Assembly (NCBI RefSeq): GCF_035083965.1
Contig: NC_089724.1
Coordinates: 16,114,410-16,178,409 of the forward strand
Direction: 5' to 3'
From: Branchiostoma lanceolatum
Lineage: Eukaryota; Chordata; Leptocardii; Amphioxiformes; Branchiostomatidae
DNA length: 64,000 nt
Under the pieces are notes generated by a model. That model made no database searches, was not told the DNA's origin, and worked only from the letters and a program-made list of their open reading frames with translations. The position numbers and the translations under genes were made by a program. This document shows, in pieces, positions 55,101 to 64,000 of this stretch; the stretch's first letter is position 1; every line of letters begins with the position of its first letter.

Positions 55101-58100
55101 CTAAAGGCAGTTTTCTTATTATGAGAAACAAACTAAAAAAAACTTCCTGATAGAAAGTTTTCTATCAACAGGCAAGGTGCACTGGAAGTTCCGACCAATC
55201 AAAGAAGTGGACGAGTCTGCCGTGGACATCTCAGACTCCCTAAGACAACTGGCGCGGGACAGCGAACTGAGGGACCTGGTGGTCCAACTGCAGGCAGACA
55301 GGTACATACTGTAAATCTTGAAATGTTTGCAGTGGTTTTATTTTCGTGGTGGCCCCTCCACTGCAAATTCATTCCACCATGAATATGCGTTTCCAATGTA
55401 TTACATTGTACTATTGTACTACTGAATTGTTTCAATTACAAACTTAAGACACGCAAAAAAACTCCTTTCTACCCAAAATTAAGTGAAGTTTACAAGACCT
55501 AGCTTACATTTGTGGAATTTTGGTGTCAGTAAACATGCACTTTTGCTCTAAGCTCTGCATTACTATAAAAAGAACATGTACTTAATCAGTGTCATGTATT
55601 TCTGAATCTCTCTTACAGTGACATTTCCCAGGACACAGAAGCCCAGTGTGAAGTGGTGGACAAAATTGTGGAGACCATCTTACAAATGGTAAGAGTAATT
55701 GGAAGAACACCTAGGAGACGGTTAAATCATCATTATTTTCTTTCATGTCACAATTCAAGGCTATGTTTTGTTGGAACTCTTCTGTATATGCCTTGTGGAA
55801 AAGCTTGTATGATGATACACTGTCTGTTTTTGCAGGAGGATTTTGAGAGTGAAGTTGCCTCACCCCTTGCTGACTGCCTGTCAGAGTTGTTCAGGAAACA
55901 GTTGTCAGGGAAAGTTTTACCTGCTGAAGCCACACAAGAGTGAGCAACTATTACTTCTACTTCAAAGCTTGAAATGTTCACAGTCGTTTTATTTTTGTGT
56001 TTTTTTGTGGTAAAATCATGACGCTGTGAACATGTGTTCTTGTGCTACTGTATTATTTCAACCACAAAGAATTGTGAAACCTCCAAACAGTTATTGACAC
56101 TTACTTACTTGATATTCAAATAACAGTGTTATGTTAATCAACATTGATATTTAGATAACAGTTATTGACACTTACACTTATGAAATATTGTTGCTATGAT
56201 ATTATTTCTAGCTCAGTAGTGGAAATATATATATGAATCATGATTTTTCAGTTCTTGTAACAAGGCTATTCCGTGAAAGTTGTTTAAGGTCTAAACTTTT
56301 TGCTCTAGGTCCATTCTTGAGTCAATTGAGAAGCCAGTCTATGTTATTTTCAGGTAAGGACAGTCTTTTCCACCAAGTCAAATGTTTTTGAATTCAATGT
56401 TTTCTGTTCTTGTTTATTCTATATAAGCATTGTTTGAAGAAATGTACTACAATTTTGTACAGTTTCTACTTGAATCAGAGAATTGTTGTACAAATGTTAT
56501 ATCATCAACAAGACTTCCACACTCACCAATGTTTTGAAACCTGCTATGATTTGATTGGTCAGAAATCTGTGTCAGATGTCGGAGGACTCGTACCCCAGTG
56601 TGGAGATCCTGTACACCCTGATGGATAAGTTGTACCAGCGCCAGCCGCGGCTCGGGTACCACCTGCTGTACTACCTGTCTGTCAGGTAATGGTACCTTGC
56701 CTACTCTTTCTGTGATACGTTGATAGAAGTTAGACATCCAGGTATTAAGATACGCCAAATGACATTTACTCTAGCAACTGGATAGAATTTGGAAACAGAC
56801 ATTTCAGACAACATCCACAGACTAAGGGGAGCTATTTCTTTGTTTTGTTTGTATCCTTAGCCTGGTATGTGTTAGCTCCTTTGATTGCTTCCCTGCAGAA
56901 TAGTGTGGAGCCCATTAATAGAACAACCATTAGCACTTGAATATACATGTACAGCCAAAAGACATTGTATAGGCGAGAGGTTAATGCCGTCACACTTTTT
57001 CTGAGAAATATTTGATTGCAAAAATAATGCAGGAAGTAAGGACTAAATGATTAGATGGGGAGGGGTTGCAGACTATTTTGTGTGGGAGCGACTGTTAAAG
57101 AAGCAGAAAAGATTCTGCTGTAGAACAAAAATCTTTGTGTCTTTTTGCCTGCATATGATAAGAATGTTTCTATGTACTATGTTTATTATTCAGTAAGGTG
57201 ACAGAAGACAAGGCCAGAGTGTATGAGGACTTCAGTGACCACACCCAACTCAGAGATCTGGAAACTTGTCTTATGATGGACATTAAGGTTATAAACTTTC
57301 TTAATACTTTTAAATTTTTTCTTCATCCATAAATTAGACTATTATTAACTCACCTTATTTCAAGAAGATACGACATTTATTTTGTAGTTTCTTTCTAGAA
57401 TTTTCTGGGACTTCTCTTTCTTTAAGTTTTGAATTTTCAAGTTTGATGTTTTTACTGCATGATGTACAGATCCTGGATGCAAAAGTCATGAATATCACAA
57501 TTGTTCTTATGTACTCAGGAATGCCAAGACAATGACATTGCGCTACTGTGTTACCTGGTACCCTTTGTCTACACGCAGGTCAGTCTGTCTTGTATTTGTT
57601 AAAAATTTGAAGAAATCTTCTCTTCTCAAGGTGGAGACTCTTAAGACTTTAAGAATAATTCTCTCCACACAATTTAGCTTTATCAAGCATCTTTTATCAC
57701 TATTTGTCAGAAATATTAAGAGTTCAACATAATGCTCTTTAGTTGCCTTACAGATCTTACAGACTTAATTTTTCTGATTTTCTTCCATTGCTTTCCTTTC
57801 TAGTTCCCCAATGTTTCTGTTGGGAACACAGAACTTCTGAACCTAGTTGTTGCAGTCATCGACCCAGCTCAGGTGAGTGGTGAACCAACAATAAAATTAT
57901 TCACCTTGTTTATGAAAAAAGAAGACAATTTGTATATTATAACATTAGTACTTTTAGATAGTAACTCACATAAAGACATTGAATAATCTGTTACATTCAA
58001 TTGTGCTATTTTCAATACCAGGTACATCATGTACATGTACAGTTTAAACTGGCAGGCACTAGAAGACCATCCAGGGGGCTGACAAAATCTTATCTACATG

Positions 58101-61100
58101 TACAATGTATGTGTATGGACAGTTGGTCACTATAGTCATGATTCTCAATGCTTTTGTCAGTGGAAAAAATTATCAAAGGAACCACCAAGAAGTGGCCAGG
58201 TGGTCCTTATGTACATGTAGATGTACATGTAGCCACTTGGACAGGTTTGACAGTATATGTCCCTATGCAAATATAGAGATGAATGCACACTAGAATTGAA
58301 CATGATTTTTAGAAAAACTTTGTATGTAAATGTATATGTAGATATAAAGTGCTGAATCAGTCTTTACACTGTTGTGTTTCAGTTACAAGAGCTGGTATTC
58401 CAAGTCATGCTAGGGAACCTGACTACGTTTAGAAAGGAGTCTGTGGCAAATGTTCTTTGTAAGTATAGTACTTTATTTGTCAGAGGAAATTTTTAGTTCG
58501 TACCAATCTCTTATTCAGCATTTTTAAGTCTAAGACCCCAAAAATTAAGCTGGTGTGTCCTATGTAATAGTTTTTGATATTCAGTATGTAATATGTGCCA
58601 TTCCAGTGGCTAGTCTGAACTGGGAGAGTTTTGAGCAGTACGCAGTCTGGCAGCTGTTCTTGGCCCATGACATCCCAGTGGAGGCAGTACTGCCCATTCT
58701 TCAGAAGGCTAACTACAAAGGTAGGTAGAGCTGGAAAAAAAGTGTCTTAAGCCCCTGGCACACATCTAGGACCTTCCCACAACTTTGCTCCCAACTGGGT
58801 TGGGAGTAGCATGGAATCCAGGGGTTCATCTAAAGAGGGGAACAGGGGCGGAGCCTCATGCCCTGATCATGCGCCCCCTTACCCCTGAGGAGCAGTTTTT
58901 CTGACAAGCATAAAATTCTGATTGACCAGGGATGCTACTAGGTCACATTCAACTTAGAACTGTCTGACAGTAATTTTGCCCCTCAGAAAGCCTTGGAATG
59001 CCCCATTTTAACTTAATTTCTCTAAAACTCCACACTGTTTCTATGCTCCCCCTTACAAAAACCTGTGGAATCCATCCTATTCTAGCTAAAGTTTGCTCTT
59101 TCAATTGTATACAAGCAGAACATGATTATCCCTGACTTTTATTTTTTGAAATTCAAAGTCGGCTGGTTCAGGTGACTGTAAAAAATTAGCAAGCAAACCG
59201 GCGACCAACTCCATACCACAGATGACCTTACTCATGACTCACTACCAACCATATAGTCTGGAGAAGGTAGAGAGGCCATTGTCAGCTATGTGTGACTGGG
59301 GCTTTAAAGAATGATCAATGTACTTGTTGCTATCAGAGACGTGTAGTAGAAGTATGATAGTAGATTCTGTGAACAAAAATTGCACAAAGGATATGGATAA
59401 AAAGAAAGTACACAAGATCAAAAAAAGTTTCCAAAATACTGACATTCTGCTTTATCAGGAATGAATGCATTTGTTGTTTCAGACCATTCAGAGGCCCTGA
59501 CCAACACTTTGTTAATGCTGAAAGTAGAAAGGTAAGTCTGTATACAGTCAAACCTGTATTAGCGGTCACCTTTGCATAGCGGCCACCTGCCCATAGTGGT
59601 CACTTTTTGTCGGTCCCTTGGATTTTTCCCATTGACATAAGCATTAAGAATTAGGCTATAGCGGCCACCTGTCCAACGCGGTCGCGGCCAGACGATTTTC
59701 AGTCCCGCGAGTACAGTAACACTGTCGGTAACGGTCACGGCGCGCCGGTAGAAGCCGCATCGCCACCGCACGCCGGGTTCAAAATCTTCATTTTTTCACG
59801 CAGTTATCAAATTTATGTTGACTCAACTGGATAGGATGATAATAAAGAAAACCAGAAGGTTTTATCTTTGTTAGAAAATCCATGGTTTGACGCGAAGTTG
59901 ACAGTATAATTTTCTTCACATGGCTTGCGTTTGTACATCGTAGCAAAATTGACCATTGCTGTGCATTTCGACTGGACAAATATTACGGCAGCTTTTTTGA
60001 AAATACAACTCGCACATGTAGCTGATGCGGTAAGTTCGGAAAATGTTTGAATGCCGGCCCAATATCCGTTTTCCCCGGTACTCAAAGTCAAAACGTGTTT
60101 CGCGCAATTTTCAAAATGGCGCTGATAGTCAGCAGCAAAAAGGTCAACGGAAGACACCACTGTTTCGGAGGTATAATGCGCTAAATTTATTTTGCTACAA
60201 AGTATCACTGAGGATAATTACTTTACCAAAAGCTTCAAAAGAAATATGAATAACATTAATATGATATAAAATTTGGGCTATTGCAATTTTCTGAAAAGAA
60301 AAAAGCCATCAAAAGAGCGACCTTCTTCTGAGTACCCTATTAGCATAATGGTAGAAGCTGATAATGACAAGCGGGAAGGGAAACAACAACAGACTAAGGA
60401 AAACTATCGCCACGATTTTATGTTTCAAAACGGTCGAAAACGAACAGTAAGTGGCAACTGAGCAACATGTATTTTGTTCTTAACTAACAAGGTGGCATTT
60501 TGCTGCGAAGGACTTTGTTTCATATGATTAAAACTCGTTGTTGACGCGTGTGCCTGCAGCGAAGCAGTCGCGAAGGATCAAGAGTAGAGTATGGCGATGC
60601 TGGTCTGTACAGACATGAAGCCCGAGCAAGCCATGGATTTTGGAGTTGGCAGATACAATAATTCGTTTTTCAAGCCCATGATAGAAGTAAAAGAACAACA
60701 ATCGACTTTCTAAAATGTGACTTACCTATGCAATGTTTACATGTGTACTGTACGGTGAATAAATGTATCTCAGTGGGTACTGAAAATATGTGTCACTCGT
60801 GGTCAATTAATCGACATTTTCTCCATAGCGGCCACCTGTCCTTAGCGGCCAGTTTTGGCCAGTCCCTTGAGTGACCGCTATAGACAGGTTTGACTGTATA
60901 TACAACATGTATCTTGCTTGTCTGGCAAATTAGACCTATAAATGGTTAGCAAAATTCAATTGCAGAAACTGCCTCTTGAACATATGAAACAATACAAATA
61001 AAGATTTTATCAATCTTTATCTCCATGAAAAATGGAGATATAGTTTTGGGTGTGTCTGTGTGTTTGTCTGTCTGTCTGTTTGTGTTTCCGCACTACTGTA

Positions 61101-63576
61101 GTCAGCATAACTCAAGAACCTCTTGATGGATTACGATGATATTTGGTATGTGGGCAGGTGTTGTGAAGCCGAAGTTCAAGGTCGATTTTGGGCTCCCTGG
61201 TATGTGACCTTGGTACTGCAGCAGAACTTCAATTTTGTATCTTTTGAGAATTTGACCTGGACGTGCTGTGGTCTTGATTTTGGAGTGGCAGATAGCTTGT
61301 GATGTAATAAATAAGTGGTGTAGGTTTGGGCCCCCTAGCAGCTTCCTCTGGAACTGCAGGGGCGTTTTGGGGAAAATCTTCTAAGGAGAATAACTGAACA
61401 AAGGAACAACGGATTTCCATGATATTTAGTATGCAGGTAGCTTAGATAGAGATATGAACAATGAAGTGCAAATTATGCTAATTGGGACTTAATTTGCATA
61501 GCTAATGAGGAAAATCTATATTTGCAGTGTTTTCCATTATCAGACTCAAATACATGTAACGTATGTAGTTTATGGAAAGTGAATCATCAACAGATACCAA
61601 TTATGCAAATAAATTCCTAATTTGCATAATTAATGCAAAAAACACCATATTTCATCTAATTGGAAAATCATAGGACTGTCAATATGATTCTTAGTTTGCA
61701 GGTAGCTTAGACAGAGATATACATAATGTAGTACAAATTATGCTAATTGTGACTTTATTTGCATAGCTAATGAGGAAAATCTAGATTTGCAGTGTTTTCC
61801 ATTATCAGACTCAAATATATGTAACATATGTAGTTTATGGAAAGTGGAGTATCAACAGATACCAATTATACAAATGAATTCCTAATTTGCATAATTAATG
61901 CAAAAACACCATAATTCATCTAATTGGAAAATTATAGGACTGTCAATATTGCAACATGTGTAAGTTAGATAAAGGTGTTTATGACCAAGCATATATTACT
62001 GTAAGTCTACTTAGATCCGCGGTATAATTAGATCCGCGGAATCCGCGGCGACCTCTGCGCCGCGAATCAATTTCCCCGCGGATATGTTTATCGTACTTTT
62101 GCCCCCCTCCCCACATTTACGAGTGAGCTCGACTTCAGGGAAAAGCGACACATAAACAATGCACGCGATTGTGTAAAACATGACAAACTTTTACACAGTA
62201 CATACGTGTAAACAAGTGATATTACATATGATTCGCAGAAGTTTGGCCGAGCGGCGTCGCTACTCCCGACCGCTACACATATACAGTAGTAATTTACCGA
62301 GAAATCAGAAAATAATTATCGACATACACGCCACAATTTGGGCTTTGCATTGTTGTTAGGGGCTTGGGGACGCCGTCTACCGTTGTACAATCACACTCTT
62401 TTGTTTCTTGCTATTGTTATGCTTGCAAACAATCGATATCGGTGCCTCTGACATACGTTGATCTCATTAAAAACCTGTTTTTCAAGAAAGCGAGCAAAAA
62501 TACGTAAAGAAAAACAAGATTTTCACCCGAGCATTTGAGTCCCTACGCTGTGATTTGCCGCCATTTGCCGCCATTTGTGGTCGTATTCGGTGGAGAATGT
62601 ATTCCTTTAATTTTCTTCCCGTGAAAATTCTGCTTACGTAGCGTAGATGACTCGTATTTTACGCCTTGATTTTACTTCAAGATACGGCGCGCTAGCGGCA
62701 GGGCCGGGCTGGGCCGCCATCTTTGTTTACTCATGTTTACCGCTGTTCTAAGCGCTGATTGGTTCGAGTCAGAAAAACTGTGCTCTGATTGGTTGACTGC
62801 AAGATTTCACGTGATCACAAGGCAGGAAGTCCCCGTCACAGTTTCGGCGTAGACCGCATTTTGTGACGATTTTGAAGCAGTTTTGTAGCGACCTTCGTAA
62901 CATTTTTTATTTTTAAAAATTGAACAAGCATTTTCTGATGGCAGTATTCAGTTGCTGTTTTTTCTACTCATCGCCCAGCGCGAATTTAGAACCACCGCGG
63001 ATTTACCATTTGCCCGAAACCGCGGATTTTAGGCCCCGCGGATCTAAGTAGACTTACAGTATGCAAATGTGTAAGTCATTTGCATGAATAGAATTGTTCA
63101 TGGAGATATGAGGTTGTGGAACTCTTGTTTTTCCTGTATTGGTGCAAAAAATTACAGCACTTTTAATTCATTTATTTTTGCGGGGATTAGATTTTGCAAT
63201 GTTTTAGGTTTGCAGTTGAAGCAATTCTGTAGTACAGTAGTACTGGAAATGCATATTTGTGGTGTCATGATTATACAGCGGAGAGATCACCACAAGACAA
63301 AAAAAAACATGTAAATAAAACAACTCCAAATATTTCCAAATCTAAAGTTACCGTCTATGGTGTAAATTAGAATGTACTAAAATATGCAAATGACTTTCCC
63401 AGACCGACGTTAGAGATGGTACGGTACGTGATGATTCGCGACTGCAGCGAGCAGGACCACTTCACCACGTGCATCCTGCGGCAGTGGTCGCTGGACCATG
63501 AGGAGAGACTGGCGGACCTGGTCAAGTCCATGGTCTTCAAGTTCAGCAGCAGCACACCCACTAGGAAAAGTAAAAG
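47981..63576 (+). CDS. INTS3: Integrator complex subunit 3, 3' end outside window
   Basis: 28 exons: 47981..48055, 48734..48817, 49159..49242, 49611..49724, 50254..50338, 50586..50652, 51032..51173, 51378..51507, 51816..51913, 52059..52106, 52387..52530, 52887..52974, 53216..53295, 53574..53665, 53936..54027, 54534..54683, 55172..55301, 55619..55688, 55836..55939, 56309..56353, 56563..56685, 57194..57287, 57519..57578, 57804..57872, 58383..58458, 58607..58720, 59483..59531 and 63403..63576. Together 893 codons, all in phase. Near-identity blocks to vertebrate INTS3 include [78 protein letters not shown] and [12 protein letters not shown]3 is a HEAT-repeat scaffold of the Integrator complex (snRNA 3'-end formation, promoter-proximal termination) and the SOSS single-strand-DNA repair complex. 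An acidic linker (FSDDEEEE) matches the vertebrate position. Intron 8 has a GC donor. Human INTS3 is about 1,040 residues, so the C-terminal ~150 residues lie beyond the window. Confidence 0.95.
49800..49910. repeat. Dispersed MITE-like repeat copy (INTS3 intron)
   Basis: Shares tgtagtagtgtagaaatac, tattcatggtgtcatga and ccactgcaaacatttcaag with the copies near 55.3 kb and 63.2 kb. It lies downstream of the INTS3 exon ending 49724. Confidence 0.5.
51298..51405 (+). repeat. Tandem duplication of an INTS3 3' splice site
   Basis: About 54 bp (gaaataactgt, ttctcatag, then tggacagactgtgc and gtgattggtc) is present twice in tandem, covering the intron end and the first ~24 coding bases of the exon that starts at 51378. 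The upstream copy keeps a good AG at 51323-51324, but entering there gives a stop within about a dozen codons (ctgttttga). Only the second copy leads into the conserved frame ([16 protein letters not shown]). Confidence 0.85.
51508..51815 (+). other. GC-AG intron in INTS3
   Basis: The exon must end at 51507 (act g) to keep SPQFTG|LSQLM in frame, giving the donor G|GCAAGT. The nearest GT (at 51512) would shift the frame into a stop. The remaining donor bases (CAAGT) fit the strong consensus usual for GC donors. The acceptor is ctag at 51812-51815. Confidence 0.85.
52145..52197 (+). repeat. (GATT)n microsatellite
   Basis: About a dozen gatt/ttga units with one substitution, directly after the INTS3 exon ending at 52106. 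Confidence 0.9.
54805..55030 (+). repeat. tRNA-derived SINE copy in INTS3 intron
   Basis: The left part has a tRNA-like head (cttgtggttgattacttag, then tatgggttccaacccc as B box). The body has gttgtgcccttgggaaag and cactttacacctatttcc, as in the copy at 1.1-1.3 kb. The tail motif gatgtaaagccagaggcc recurs at the window end. It lies between INTS3 exons ending 54683 and starting 55172. Confidence 0.6.
55315..55450. repeat. Dispersed MITE-like repeat copy (INTS3 intron)
   Basis: It contains tgaaatgtttgcagtgg, ccactgcaaattcattcca, gaatatgcgtttccaatgta and actactgaattgtttcaa. Another partial copy follows at about 55960-56075 (cttgaaatgttcacagtcg). Confidence 0.5.
59545..60896. mobile_element. pogo/Tigger-like non-autonomous element, ~1.35 kb
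   Basis: Inverted ends cagtcaaacctgt...agcggtcac, flanked on both sides by TA, the target duplicated by Tc1/mariner-pogo elements. Subterminal repeats of tagcggccacctg(t/c)cc and cagtcccttg recur at both ends. Internal frames on both strands show no transposase motifs. It lies in the large INTS3 intron 59532-63402. Confidence 0.7.
61021..61435 (+). repeat. Dispersed repeat with gtctgtctgt stretch
   Basis: It begins ccatgaaaaatggagatatag, runs through a gt/gtct-rich part and an 'aacctcttgatggattacgatg' block, and leads into the duplicated units that follow. A later 'aacaacggatttccatgat' block resembles the earlier one. Family not recognised. Confidence 0.4.
61435..61965 (+). repeat. Tandem duplication, two ~266-bp units
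   Basis: Units start with ggtagcttaga(t/c)agagatat at about 61436 and 61702. Each contains caaattatgctaattg, atttgcatagctaatgagg, tttgcagtgttttccatt, cctaatttgcataattaatg and tctaattggaaaa. The attatgctaat and atttgcataat blocks also occur in the 126-bp array at 7.5-8.6 kb. Confidence 0.85.
61999..63059. mobile_element. TIR element with CCGCGG-rich ends, ~1.06 kb
   Basis: Perfect inverted ends CTGTAAGTCTACTTAGATCC plus gcgg, flanked by TA on each side, suggest a Tc1/mariner-type TA target. The ends are studded with gatccgcgg, ccgcgg and cgcggat motifs. The interior is unusually CpG-rich for an amphioxus intron and has no transposase-like frame. It lies in the same INTS3 intron as the pogo-like element. 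Confidence 0.75.
63165..63300. repeat. Dispersed MITE-like repeat copy
   Basis: It contains tttttgcggggattagatttt, tgcagttgaagcaattctg, tagtacagtagtactgg and tatttgtggtgtcatga. Same family as the copies at 15.7, 49.8 and 55.3 kb. Confidence 0.5.
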
Positions 63577-63819
63577 GTTTGTCTGAACCTTTTTTATTCA
63601 TGACAAGCTCAAATCGACATGCAGGCCACTTTTCATTGAGGTCATGAGGAAAGAGGTAAGGGCCAGATAAAATATAACAGAGATACAAATTACATACAGT
63701 TGTAGGTGAAATGGAGTTGACACTGCAAAACTTTCTTGTGATATTCAGTTCATTTTTGCTATCAAACGGATATTTCTTCTTTCCTGTATAAGAAAGACAC
63801 AGGATATTGTAAGAGAGTG

Positions 63820-64000
63820 CATTCGTCATTTCGGGTGGTGACGTGAAGCCAGCGACCCTGTGTATGAGGGGGCTAAAGGCCTCTAGAGTCAAACCTCTGC
63901 ATGTAAAAGAACCCAACACACTTAAAAGAAGAGTAGAGGTGACCAGTCCTGGTGTGCTGATGCTGAAAATGAGAGCGGTAGCGAAGCATCATGCTTTACC
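63820..64000 (+). repeat. SINE 3' part at window end
   Basis: The sequence gtggtgacgtgaagccag, cctgtgtatgagggg and tgcatgtaaaagaacccaa matches the tail of the SINE copy near 54.95 kb in layout. It lies in the INTS3 intron after 63576; the right end is cut by the window. Confidence 0.4.

Noticed and set aside
1-64000. CRISPR arrays, bacterial operons, phage or integron features
   Set aside because: The window is intron-rich animal DNA; its tandem arrays have long, diverged units without spacer-repeat structure.

Overview
The window looks like chordate nuclear DNA from an amphioxus (Branchiostoma-like) genome. Genes are split by short to medium GT-AG introns. Proteins resemble vertebrate and sea-urchin families (INTS3, MRPS26, METTL27, MSP130, TRIM). 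The spacers and introns are packed with foldback/MITE-type elements, tRNA-derived SINEs, CR1-like LINE tails and minisatellites. All calls come from reading the sequence and from recalled family knowledge; no database search was run.

Layout, left to right: (1) 1-2887 (+) 3' part of a METTL27/WBSCR27-like methyltransferase; (2) 2.9-11.9 kb, gene-poor and repeat-rich, with two hairpin elements and a 126-bp tandem array; (3) 11929-14598 (+) a secreted protein with a coiled coil, TNFR-type cysteine-rich and EGF modules and three tandem C1q/TNF-like beta-sandwich repeats; (4) 16045-19765 (-) mitochondrial ribosomal protein S26, with two introns filled by large foldback elements; (5) 21215-23245 (+) an intronless TRIM-type protein (RING, two B-boxes, coiled coil) ending in two USP7-like MATH domains; (6) 23.2-29.2 kb, gene-poor; (7) 29231-34628 (+) an MSP130-like surface glycoprotein; (8) 36138-39809 (-) a PLP-dependent decarboxylase of bacterial-like type carrying an in-frame TGA and a frame mismatch; (9) 39.8-42.8 kb, a LINE remnant and a (CA)n tract; (10) 42793-46718 (-) a juvenile-hormone-acid-methyltransferase-like SAM methyltransferase; (11) 47981 to the window end (+) 28 exons of Integrator subunit 3, running off the edge.

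The genes do not form one pathway: housekeeping genes (INTS3, MRPS26) are mixed with lineage-specific or accessory ones. The best candidates for something little described are the TRIM protein with duplicated USP7-type MATH domains and the TNFR-CRD/EGF/triple C1q-like protein. Next come the damaged bacterial-like decarboxylase, a duplicated 3' splice site and a GC-AG intron in INTS3, and several terminal-inverted-repeat elements.
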